DNA of 64,000 nucleotides, taken from contig NZ_FTNN01000007.1 in the NCBI RefSeq assembly GCF_900156405.1, positions 1 to 64,000 of the forward strand. Direction: 5' to 3'. How positions within the stretch are numbered: position 1 is the first letter of the stretch; each line of letters begins with the position of its first letter. Positions 41,286 to 48,659 of the stretch are shown here, in pieces. Origin of the DNA: Shewanella morhuae (GTDB lineage: Bacteria > Pseudomonadota > Gammaproteobacteria > Enterobacterales > Shewanellaceae). Below the pieces are notes generated by a model that did no database searches, was not told the origin of the DNA, and saw nothing but the letters and a program-made list of their open reading frames with translations. A program made the translations under genes and the position numbers.

Positions 41286-42015
41286 TGATCACGCTCCCAT
41301 TTTTTACTTCAACAAAACCACCAGAGGCCAATTCACCACTATGTGGTTTTGAGGCCACGCAGCGATATGTAATTGAGTACACAATCTCAGGTGCTGGAGC
41401 TTCACCTGGGTAAGCGATAGCGACTAACTGCTCGAAAGTTTGGTGACTATCACATACCTGGACTTCGCGACCATTAACTACGATGTCAATCTTCGGTTTG
41501 CGCTTTGGCGCAGTGATGAAGTGCTCAACTCCATGGGTGGTAAGGTCTACGGCCTCGTTTGGTTCAATCTGGCGATCGTTTCCGCCACGAATAACCATGA
41601 AAACGGCATCTCCGTCACTGGGTTTCGCGAGGTCGTATAACGCGGAGCCTGAAATTGCGGGCTTGCCCCATGATACTTGACTCTCATTGATTGTAAGTTT
41701 GAAATCGCGATCGGTCTGGAAGGCCACGAAACGCTCTGCGCCACGACCTCGTAAATCGAAAGGTTCATCAAGACGTAAGTCTTCGAAATCCCCTGTTTCC
41801 AAAATGGCAAACAGGCTATAATCATCGTTAGCACGTAAACCTGCAGCAATAAGGATTTGACGACCAAGGGGTACAGGATCATTGACCTCAATTGCGCGAA
41901 AAGTTAGATTTTCTTGTGCAAACATGATGCGGTAGGCACGTGCCGAACGCAGTGCACGTCCTTCGCGAATTGCTTCTCCAACATCATCAATATCGTATAT
42001 ATTTCCAGTATTCAT
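41260..42015 (-). CDS. Multi-ubiquitin-like domain protein (three repeats)
   Basis: From the ATG at 42015 (AAGGTG eight bases upstream) the protein has 251 residues; the open frame reaches 42081 but lacks a good ribosome-binding site there. Three beta-grasp-like repeats follow a short lead: about residues 25-100 (YRIMFAQENLTFRAIEV to RGRGAERFVAFQ), 103-170 (FKLTINESQVSWGKPAI to THGVEHFITAP) and 175-251 (IDIVVNGREVQV to the C-terminus). Each repeat shares the aH.vE.F pattern of the Multi-ubiq family. The last repeat ends VINVSRTIQS with no di-glycine, so how it would be activated by the ThiF enzyme is not obvious. It follows the UvrD-fusion gene after a hairpin. Confidence 0.82.
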   Translation of the reverse strand: MNTGNIYDIDDVGEAIREGRALRSARAYRIMFAQENLTFRAIEVNDPVPLGRQILIAAGLRANDDYSLFAILETGDFEDLRLDEPFDLRGRGAERFVAFQTDRDFKLTINESQVSWGKPAISGSALYDLAKPSDGDAVFMVIRGGNDRQIEPNEAVDLTTHGVEHFITAPKRKPKIDIVVNGREVQVCDSHQTFEQLVAIAYPGEAPAPEIVYSITYRCVASKPHSGELASGGFVEVKNGSVINVSRTIQS

Positions 42016-42037
42016 TTTTGCATCACCTTTTGAGTTT

Positions 42038-42056
42038 AGCCAGACGGTGTCTGGCT
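42038..42056 (-). promoter_or_regulatory. Perfect hairpin between the helicase and multi-ubiquitin genes
   Basis: AGCCAGAC pairs perfectly with GTCTGGCT around a 3-base loop, filling the only sizeable gap (62 bases) in the operon. The ribosome-binding site AAGGTG lies about 14 bases after the stem. There is no T-run, so it is more likely an mRNA-processing or stability element, or a translational control site, than a terminator. Confidence 0.65.
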
Positions 42057-42077
42057 CTACTACTAAATCGATGCAGG

Positions 42078-45000
42078 TCAATCAGACCGGTAAATTTTTT
42101 TAAGATTTTTTTGAAACACACCCGCTGGAGTTAATCCGCAGACAAAAAATGCCGGGCAGGAGGGGCATACTCGAGATGATGATTCTGCTGGAAAGACTCC
42201 TTTAGCTATTGAGTCAAGGGTGTTAAGGATTTTTTTATGCCTATTATCCAACTGCTTAGCGGTCAGAACGATTGGGGTCACTGTTTGGTCAGAAAGGTGT
42301 ACTAGCTCCACTATTGCATCAGGAAAAGCCTGTCGTGCTGCGAGTACAAAGGCAGCCGCGCCTAAGTCAAATTCTTCTTTATCTCTTTTATGTCCTGTTC
42401 TCACCCGGCGAAATGTTTTGCGTCCATCTGGATAAACCAATACATCGTCAGGTTGTACGGTGATAGCGGTTTCCCCAAACTTCATTGTAAAGGCACAAGT
42501 TGCTTCAAAGCTGTGGCCTTCCCTAATCGAAGCGAAATAACTAACCATACCAATAGCCAGTGACTTAAATTCAGAGGCGTAACCGTGTTCAGCTAGGCCT
42601 TCGACAGCAAATGCCTGCGTGACTCGGTCTTCTATGTCAGTTATTTTTATGGGGGCGGTGTTGACCAACTCTTGGAATACATTACGAACTGCATCGTGCA
42701 TCTTTAGGAATGGCGTTGGAGTACGTCGTCCTCCGATTTGGAGAATGTGTGTATAGAAGAAACGGCGAGGGCAGGACTCATATAGGGAAATCTGAGCACC
42801 ACTTAGAACTAGGTCTCCGCTGACAACCCAGTCCACTGGTAATGATTCGGGTTTTTCGATTACCGCATGTAGAGGTTTCACGTTATTTTGAACCAAGCTG
42901 GGTCCAATACGGTTTAAAAAGTCGGATAACTTTCGGGCGCTACCAGCAGCGTTTCGCGTAGTAGTATAGAGAAATACCCGATCTTCAGCTCTGGATAAGG
43001 CAACGTAGAATAAGCATTCTCTTTCCGCCTTATACTCCAGATTAAATTGCTCCTTGGCGTTGGATCCCCCCCCCGCAATCATCCCATTGGGTGGTGGGCA
43101 AATCTGCTTCTGCGTATTACCTGGTAAAGTGTCCGCGTTCATGCCGGGTACGTGAATTACAGGGAATTCGAGCCCCTTTGCTCCATGAATAGTCATGAGG
43201 CGCACGGCATCAATGCTTTGTGCTGCCGCCGGAAGCTGCCGAAGATCGCGATCATCCCCTAGCCGAACCAAACGGCGGATACGATCTAATGTACGTGTGA
43301 TAAATACCCCTTCACCACTGGAGGGTTGTGCTCGTAAAAAATTGAGCAACTGCCAAGTTGCAATGCATTGGGAACGGATATTGCGGTCCGTTGATATTGC
43401 CATACGGGCCGCGATTCTCGTCCTGTCTAAAAGTACAGTCGCCAGCACGCTCCAGGGAGAGTCATTTGCGCTAAAGCCGCTCAGTGTTTTGACAAGCCGA
43501 ACTAAGGCTGTGCGCCCATCGTCTGAGATCTGGAAGTCATCGATTTTGGTTTTCCAGTCACTTCCGGTTTCATCTTCACGCAGATGTGTAAGAATACTGC
43601 CAACATCATCTAGTGACATTGTAAACTCAGGCAGGCAAGCTATTCGCACTAAGCCCATTGCACGACGGTCTACTAAGAGGGAGAGCAGTGTCAGCCAATC
43701 CTTAATCTCGGGGCGCTCAAATACACTTCCCAAGTAAAGCACAGGGATGCCTAAGAGCTCGAGTTGTTGCCCGATTTCTGAAAGCTTCTCATTGCCTGTG
43801 CACAGGATTGCCTGATCACTGTATTTGTAACCGGAGTTCTGCATCTCCTTTATCGCGTCCGCAATAGAAGGCGTTTGAAGAAATCCTTGATCTACGCAAC
43901 GTAGCTCAGGTTTCTGGGCATCGCTTGTCCGTTCTGCATTTAAGCCACTGTCAGCATCCCCTACAGCCATATTCAGCGCAAAATTTGAAAATGCCGACAC
44001 TATTTCAGGTACGGACCGGTAGTTCGTTTTTAAACGATATCGCAACCCGCCTGGGAAATCCTCATTCCCAAAACGAGTCATGTTGAATGACGAAGCGCCT
44101 CTGAAGCGATAGATTGACTGCTTAGCGTCTCCAACCACCCACAAGTTTTCGCCATCGCCACAAAGGGCTTTTAGCAGTCGTACGCTACTATGGTTCACAT
44201 CCTGATATTCATCGACTAGAACGTGCTCATAAGTGGATTGGATGTGAAATCGAATGGCTTCATTTTCTTCAAGAAGCGTCACTGGCAATGAAACCAAGTC
44301 CCCAAAGTCAATGCATCGAGCCTGCCTTTTGAGGGTTTCGTAAGTGCCGTATACTTTGGCGACTTCAATGGCTTTTTCTGCCGTTGCTATATCTTCAATA
44401 CCAACAGCTCTATCGCGCATGGCCTGTGCCAACGCGAGGTAAGTATTTGCATCGACTACCTCGTCCTTGGCACGAGAAATGCCGGTGAGGATGTCAGCAA
44501 TCATCCGGGTTGGATCGTAAAGATTGCGATAATGAACCAGATCTAATACAGGAAACTCATGTTCTAGCAGTTCTACTGCTTCCGTCCGGTCCAGCAGTCG
44601 AGGGTCGAGCGGCAAATTCATTTCGTCGTGAAATCGACGAATCAGGTCGAGGCCGAATGAGTGGAAAGTGCCAATCCACATTGCAGCCGCAGCTTTCGTG
44701 TCAATGCGAGCGATCCTTTCAGCCATTTCTCCCGCAGCTTTGTTAGAGAACGTCAGCAAAAGAATTTTTCGTGGATCTACGCCATCGGAAAGCAATCCTT
44801 TTACCCGTCCCACTAGAGTCTGAGTCTTACCCGTACCAGGCCCAGCCTCAAGCAGAAAGGCCGGGCCTCGATGGGCGGCTGCTTTATACTGCTCTGCATT
44901 CAATGGGTATTCAATCGCGGGCTCTGTATCTTCAGGTAAAGGTGGGGGTAGTAACAATGCATCAAAGATCTGTTGCGCAACCACATCGAATGGTGCACCA

Positions 45001-45491
45001 AGCTTCTCTGCAATACTTAACGCACTCATCCCATTCAGATAAAGCGTTTTTACTACATGCCGGGGAAGCAGAAACTCACGCGCAAATAGATCCATTTGGA
45101 CCTCTCGACGCTGCCTGCGACTATAGTCTACAACCCGCCCAACCCCCATTGGAGAAGCTTCTGAGGTTCTTGTTGGGTCTATAGTATAACCTTGGTCATC
45201 CTCTTCAATGCCGTCGCCAAGTTCAGCGTGACCGATTTCATGGGCAACTAGGAACGCTTGTTCAAAAAGGGTTGTGCATTTTTCGTGGAGAATGAACTTC
45301 TCCATTGGGAAGAAACGTGCTCGCGCGCCTCTGAGGCTAGGTGAGCCTTTCTTTATGCTCTCTACGTCAAAGCCTCTTCTGTCCGCCTCTGCAACAGCAA
45401 ACTCGTATGGTTTCGATGGGTCATGTCCGGCAGCTACAGCTTGATCATGTAGAACAGCAGCGGCCTCGCGGGCCAATTCCACGGCTTGCAC
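42078..45491 (-). CDS. ImmA/IrrE-type metallopeptidase fused to UvrD-like helicase and AddB/Cas4-like C-terminal domain
   Basis: A 1137-residue fusion starting at GTG. Residues 1 to about 190 resemble ImmA/IrrE peptidases: HEIGH at 84-88 and a likely third zinc ligand, Glu139, in DLFAREFLLP. Residues about 195-860 are an SF1 helicase: Walker A EAGPGTGKT (about 215-223), DEYQDVNHS (motif II), IHGAKGLEFPV and YVALSRAEDRV (motif VI). The C-terminal domain has Cys907, Cys1109, Cys1112 and Cys1118 (C-x201-CxxCx5C), the iron-sulfur pattern of AddB and Cas4 nucleases. But where a nuclease should show a (V)DYK-type motif I read RRVRTGHK, so catalysis may be lost. ImmA peptidases cleave XRE repressors in response to DNA damage; a similar role on the neighbouring HTH-like protein is inference. 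Confidence 0.88.
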   Translation of the reverse strand: MQAVELAREAAAVLHDQAVAAGHDPSKPYEFAVAEADRRGFDVESIKKGSPSLRGARARFFPMEKFILHEKCTTLFEQAFLVAHEIGHAELGDGIEEDDQGYTIDPTRTSEASPMGVGRVVDYSRRQRREVQMDLFAREFLLPRHVVKTLYLNGMSALSIAEKLGAPFDVVAQQIFDALLLPPPLPEDTEPAIEYPLNAEQYKAAAHRGPAFLLEAGPGTGKTQTLVGRVKGLLSDGVDPRKILLLTFSNKAAGEMAERIARIDTKAAAAMWIGTFHSFGLDLIRRFHDEMNLPLDPRLLDRTEAVELLEHEFPVLDLVHYRNLYDPTRMIADILTGISRAKDEVVDANTYLALAQAMRDRAVGIEDIATAEKAIEVAKVYGTYETLKRQARCIDFGDLVSLPVTLLEENEAIRFHIQSTYEHVLVDEYQDVNHSSVRLLKALCGDGENLWVVGDAKQSIYRFRGASSFNMTRFGNEDFPGGLRYRLKTNYRSVPEIVSAFSNFALNMAVGDADSGLNAERTSDAQKPELRCVDQGFLQTPSIADAIKEMQNSGYKYSDQAILCTGNEKLSEIGQQLELLGIPVLYLGSVFERPEIKDWLTLLSLLVDRRAMGLVRIACLPEFTMSLDDVGSILTHLREDETGSDWKTKIDDFQISDDGRTALVRLVKTLSGFSANDSPWSVLATVLLDRTRIAARMAISTDRNIRSQCIATWQLLNFLRAQPSSGEGVFITRTLDRIRRLVRLGDDRDLRQLPAAAQSIDAVRLMTIHGAKGLEFPVIHVPGMNADTLPGNTQKQICPPPNGMIAGGGSNAKEQFNLEYKAERECLFYVALSRAEDRVFLYTTTRNAAGSARKLSDFLNRIGPSLVQNNVKPLHAVIEKPESLPVDWVVSGDLVLSGAQISLYESCPRRFFYTHILQIGGRRTPTPFLKMHDAVRNVFQELVNTAPIKITDIEDRVTQAFAVEGLAEHGYASEFKSLAIGMVSYFASIREGHSFEATCAFTMKFGETAITVQPDDVLVYPDGRKTFRRVRTGHKRDKEEFDLGAAAFVLAARQAFPDAIVELVHLSDQTVTPIVLTAKQLDNRHKKILNTLDSIAKGVFPAESSSRVCPSCPAFFVCGLTPAGVFQKNLKKIYRSD

Positions 45492-45492
45492 G

Positions 45493-46071
45493 TTAAATGT
45501 CCTCTTCCATTAAGGTAGTGATATCCTCTTCAGACAGATCAGCATCTCGAAGGGTCTGTTCGAAAGAAATCTTCTCGACATTGCACGGTTTCCCTTCGGA
45601 CTTATAGCTTCCTGCAACCTCCATGGGCGGTTGTTCAAGTGAGGTTGTCAGCTGCTGTACACTGCTTTGCAGCAGTTCAGCTAATCTGCTCAAAAATCGC
45701 TGAGGAATTGATCCAACAGCTACAGTTCGTTCCCTAAATCCCATGAGTACCTGTCGAGGTAAGTTTAGTGCTTTGGAGATATCACGCATTTTTTGAGCTG
45801 ACAGATCAGCGAATGGATCTATTATCGTTTTTCCTGGAGCATTTTGGATGCGTGTGACGGCCGAACGGATCAAGCAGCGATCATAATCGGATAGTGGTTC
45901 CTCATCCTCCGCTAATGCTCTTGCCATTTCTCGAGATAGATCAATGATTTCATTATAAAATACTGGATATGCAGTAAGATATTTTTGCAAGGTAGCTGTA
46001 CCTACATCATGCTCTATAGAGAATGACTCTAGTACCTCTTCCAAGGATGCTTGAGGTGAAAGTCCTGTCAT
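45493..46071 (-). CDS. HTH-like small protein, partner of sigma-like and ImmA genes
   Basis: No family name is recognised. The 192-residue protein lies one base from the helicase-fusion start and shares one base with the sigma-like gene's stop. Residues about 93-135 (AQKMRDISKALNLPRQVLMGFRERTVAVGSIPQRFLSRLAELLQ, given here in parts: DISKALNLPRQVL, then SIPQRFLSRLAELL) look like a helix-turn-helix of the XRE type with a downstream helix. The C-terminus is acidic (EEDITTLMEEDI). Position and HTH-like segment suggest it is a repressor or anti-sigma-like regulator, and a candidate substrate for the ImmA domain. This reading is inference; no homologue was checked. Confidence 0.6.
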   Translation of the reverse strand: MTGLSPQASLEEVLESFSIEHDVGTATLQKYLTAYPVFYNEIIDLSREMARALAEDEEPLSDYDRCLIRSAVTRIQNAPGKTIIDPFADLSAQKMRDISKALNLPRQVLMGFRERTVAVGSIPQRFLSRLAELLQSSVQQLTTSLEQPPMEVAGSYKSEGKPCNVEKISFEQTLRDADLSEEDITTLMEEDI

Positions 46072-46859
46072 TATAGGTCCCCTTGAAGCAGTATACGAAG
46101 ACTTGCAAGTGCCTTCTTTTTTTGATTACGAATGGTCTTTTCGGCCTTATTGAGTGCTTTGGAAATAGTCACCTCATTTGGGTCTATCGAGTCTATTGGA
46201 ATATCTAATCGGGTCATTTCAATAATTCTTTTCTGTAGTCCAGGTAGAGCCTCAATCGCTGCATCAAGCCTACAACGGTAAAGATAGTTATCGATATTTG
46301 TTGCCTCAAAAGGATCAAACCCCTCAGATGCAATCTCAACTTCTGAATTAAGGTCGGCTGAATCATCATCAAATCCCAAATCGGTATTTCTATTCTCAGC
46401 CCGATAAGATTTCCTTTGAGCGTCTGTTTTTAATCTCGATAAAGCCAAGTCAAAACGCACTTCGAACATGTCCAATCGCTCCTCGTAACCAGCTTTGTCG
46501 ATCAAAAGCATCTCAATGAAACGATCATACACCCCCTCTCTGATATCGCTATTCGTCATTGATATGGTGTTTCCACCTTGGCATTCAGGCCTCGGAAGTT
46601 TCCTAAGAATTCGTTCGGAAAGAACCGTGAAGAGCTGTTCAAAAAGGGATGGGGTTGTTACGCAGCGTCGAACGAAGTAAAGAAGGCATTCACTGGGAAC
46701 GTATTGCGGATGTGCCCTACTTTGTTTACACAGTTTTACCAAATCTCTATCTGAAAGAGAGCTAAGTTCCGTTAACCTGGATTCAATCACAGGTATACGA
46801 GTGTACAGCACTCCAGCCTCAGTTTTCTTTTGAAGAGGAACGTTCAATGCAACCTCCAT
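46071..46859 (-). CDS. Sigma-70-family-like transcription factor, first gene of the operon
   Basis: A 262-residue protein with a C-terminal sigma region 4-like helix-turn-helix at about 195-258: LDAAIEALPGLQKRIIEMTR, then VTISKALNKAEKTIRNQKKKALASLR. The ALNKAEKTIRNQKKKAL helix matches the recognition helix pattern of sigma-70-like factors. An N-terminal segment (about 36-95) with DRDLVKLCKQSR looks like a weak region 2. The ATG at 46859 has little Shine-Dalgarno; a TTG four codons on is preceded by GGAGG, so the true start may be 46847. As the first gene it may direct transcription of the operon itself, or control a wider response; both are inference. Confidence 0.7.
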   Translation of the reverse strand: MEVALNVPLQKKTEAGVLYTRIPVIESRLTELSSLSDRDLVKLCKQSRAHPQYVPSECLLYFVRRCVTTPSLFEQLFTVLSERILRKLPRPECQGGNTISMTNSDIREGVYDRFIEMLLIDKAGYEERLDMFEVRFDLALSRLKTDAQRKSYRAENRNTDLGFDDDSADLNSEVEIASEGFDPFEATNIDNYLYRCRLDAAIEALPGLQKRIIEMTRLDIPIDSIDPNEVTISKALNKAEKTIRNQKKKALASLRILLQGDL

Positions 46860-47339
46860 CTGACTACTTACATTTAGAAAAAGTGCTTTGTGCTTTAAGA
46901 GTTAGCACAGCAATTCCAAGAAATTTTATATCCAAGAATACATTATCCTAATTAATCCCGCATTGAAGCTTTTTTTGTAAGCCTAGGGTTTTTAATGAAT
47001 ACTACATCACTGTGTGTTCTTCATCCCGTTGTCCATTTTCAGTTTTGAAGAGAACGAGGTGAACCGGCTCAAGTATTGCCCTCCATTTTAGACAATCAGC
47101 TTGATTGTAATCGTCATCATTCGACGACCCTGTCTGAAGCAATAGGATTTAGCTCGGCAACAATTTTGTTCTGGATATCACGCCGGTCATAGTGCTCAAC
47201 TTTGTGGCAATCCAGTATCCCGAGAGCGCCTAAGAGTGAATTGTAGAGTTATAGACTTAACACTTTGGTAAGGCCTAAACATTACAACTAAAAACTTTAT
47301 TTTTCCCCGCACAACATCCCATTCAATATTCATGGTGCT
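46860..47339 (-). other. Promoter region of the island operon plus short coding remnants
   Basis: Bases 46860 to about 47000 should hold the operon promoter on the minus strand; a TATAAA box (within GGATATAAAATTT at about 46926-46938) is the best -10 candidate. Further up, minus-strand frames at about 47124-47255 (ending KIVAELNPIASDRVVE) and 47002-47140 (DDYNQADCLKWRAILEPVHLV) read like coding sequence but are only about 40 codons each, out of frame with each other and without starts. They are probably remnants of one degraded gene. Confidence 0.35.
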
Positions 47340-47620
47340 CTACCCCCTCCCAGAAGGCGGAATATCTTTATCAAACGGCCGGAGGATTTTAGCAGTTTCA
47401 GTATTAGAAGGCAGTTCAACTCCCTCTAACGGGGCTTTATCAACGCTGACCACTACACTGAGCCAGCGATAGAGCACTGATAGCTCTCTTAAATTCCGAA
47501 CCAATGTATTTGCACTGAGGGAGCGTCTGGCAAGAATAAACTCATTAGATAAGACAACTGGCATACCAGCATCATTGGTATCTGTTCGCCCGTTTCGTGT
47601 GTGACTAGCTCTATTTTCAT
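47340..47620 (-). pseudogene. Site-specific integrase remnant, N-terminal part with frameshift
   Basis: From an ATG at 47620 (GGTGG ribosome-binding site seven bases upstream) the minus strand reads MKIELVTHETGEQIPMM. A one-base shift then continues into DAGMPVVLSNEFILARRSLSANTLVRNLRELSVLYRWL, given here in two parts as positions 47575-47520 and 47520-47450. This resembles the start of tyrosine-integrase-like proteins, where a SAM-like core-binding domain follows a short lead. It stops at 47340 without the catalytic domain. It lies 220 bases from ssb and probably marks the island's integration end. Confidence 0.6.
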
Positions 47621-47720
47621 TGCACCACCCTTGTTGACAAAATAAGAGTAGCTACAAACTTTTATCTTCACAACTTTTAAAATTATGCGATTTTACAAAA
47701 ACACAAAGTCACATAAAACG

Positions 47721-47757
47721 AAAAAGCCCTTCAAATGTTTACACACTTAAAGGGCTT
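47721..47757 (-). terminator. Intrinsic terminator of ssb
   Basis: On the minus strand AAGCCCTT/AAGGGCTT with an extended, partly wobble-paired inner stem is followed by five Ts. It lies about 80 bases past the ssb stop and marks the return to core sequence. Confidence 0.85.
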
Positions 47758-47839
47758 AATTTTTCATTTATAGCTTGTAAAACTAATCAGTTAATCAGAC
47801 TAGATTAAGAATTACTTAACAATAATTACTCTATGTCAT

Positions 47840-48550
47840 TCAGAACGGGATATCATCATCCCAGCCATCATCCAAATCTGGAGTGAAGTTTTGCTGAGGT
47901 TGCGGTGCTGGGCGCTGTGCTGGTGCTGCCGGTGCTTGATAAGCTGGCGCTGGAGCGGCTTGTGGCTTAGGCGCATAACCACCCTGCTGTGGTGGTTGGG
48001 ACTGCGGTTGACCATAACCTTGCTGCTGGGTAGGTGCTGGCGCAGCATATTGTTGCTGAGCTGGCGCTTGGTAAGCAGGCGCAGCTTGAGGCGCTGGCGC
48101 ATATTGATTTTGCGCAGGTGCCGCTTGTTGTGGTGCAGACTGATAACCTGCATTTTGTGGCATGCCGCCACCCATTGGCGCGCCTTGAGCTTGGCCACCT
48201 TGACCACGGCTACCTAACATTTGCATGCTACCGCTTTGATCAATAACCACTTCAGTGCTGTAACGGTCTTGACCGCTTTGATCTTTCCACTTACGGGTTT
48301 GCAGTTTACCTTCAAGGTAAACCTGTGAACCTTTACGTAGGTATTCACCTGTAATTTCAGCTAATTTGCCGAACAGAACCACACGGTGCCATTCTGTACG
48401 TTCTTGCTGCTGACCCTGTTGGTCTTTCCACGATTCGCTGGTCGCAACTGTGATGTTAGCGACGGCATTACCGTTTGGCATATAACGCACTTCTGGATCT
48501 TGTCCCAAATTGCCAACCAAAATTACTTTGTTAACACCACGACTGGCCAT
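47840..48550 (-). CDS. ssb: Single-stranded DNA-binding protein
   Basis: Coats single-stranded DNA in replication, repair and recombination and recruits partners through its tail. Residues 1 to about 110 form the OB-fold ([29 protein letters not shown], here given by position 5-33, and [19 protein letters not shown]). The next 105 residues are a long disordered linker of Q, P, A, G and Y with GQ and PQ repeats, and the chain ends in the partner-binding acidic tip [10 protein letters not shown]. At 236 residues it is longer than E. coli SSB (178) because of the linker, as in other Shewanella. It borders the island. Confidence 0.97.
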   Translation of the reverse strand: MASRGVNKVILVGNLGQDPEVRYMPNGNAVANITVATSESWKDQQGQQQERTEWHRVVLFGKLAEITGEYLRKGSQVYLEGKLQTRKWKDQSGQDRYSTEVVIDQSGSMQMLGSRGQGGQAQGAPMGGGMPQNAGYQSAPQQAAPAQNQYAPAPQAAPAYQAPAQQQYAAPAPTQQQGYGQPQSQPPQQGGYAPKPQAAPAPAYQAPAAPAQRPAPQPQQNFTPDLDDGWDDDIPF

Positions 48551-48659
48551 TGAAATCTCCTGCGATTCTTTAAATAATCTATTAATTCAGTATGTTGTTT
48601 ATATGTGTCGCCATAGAGGAAAATCAGCTTCCCCAAATACCACACGGCAGACCCAGATA

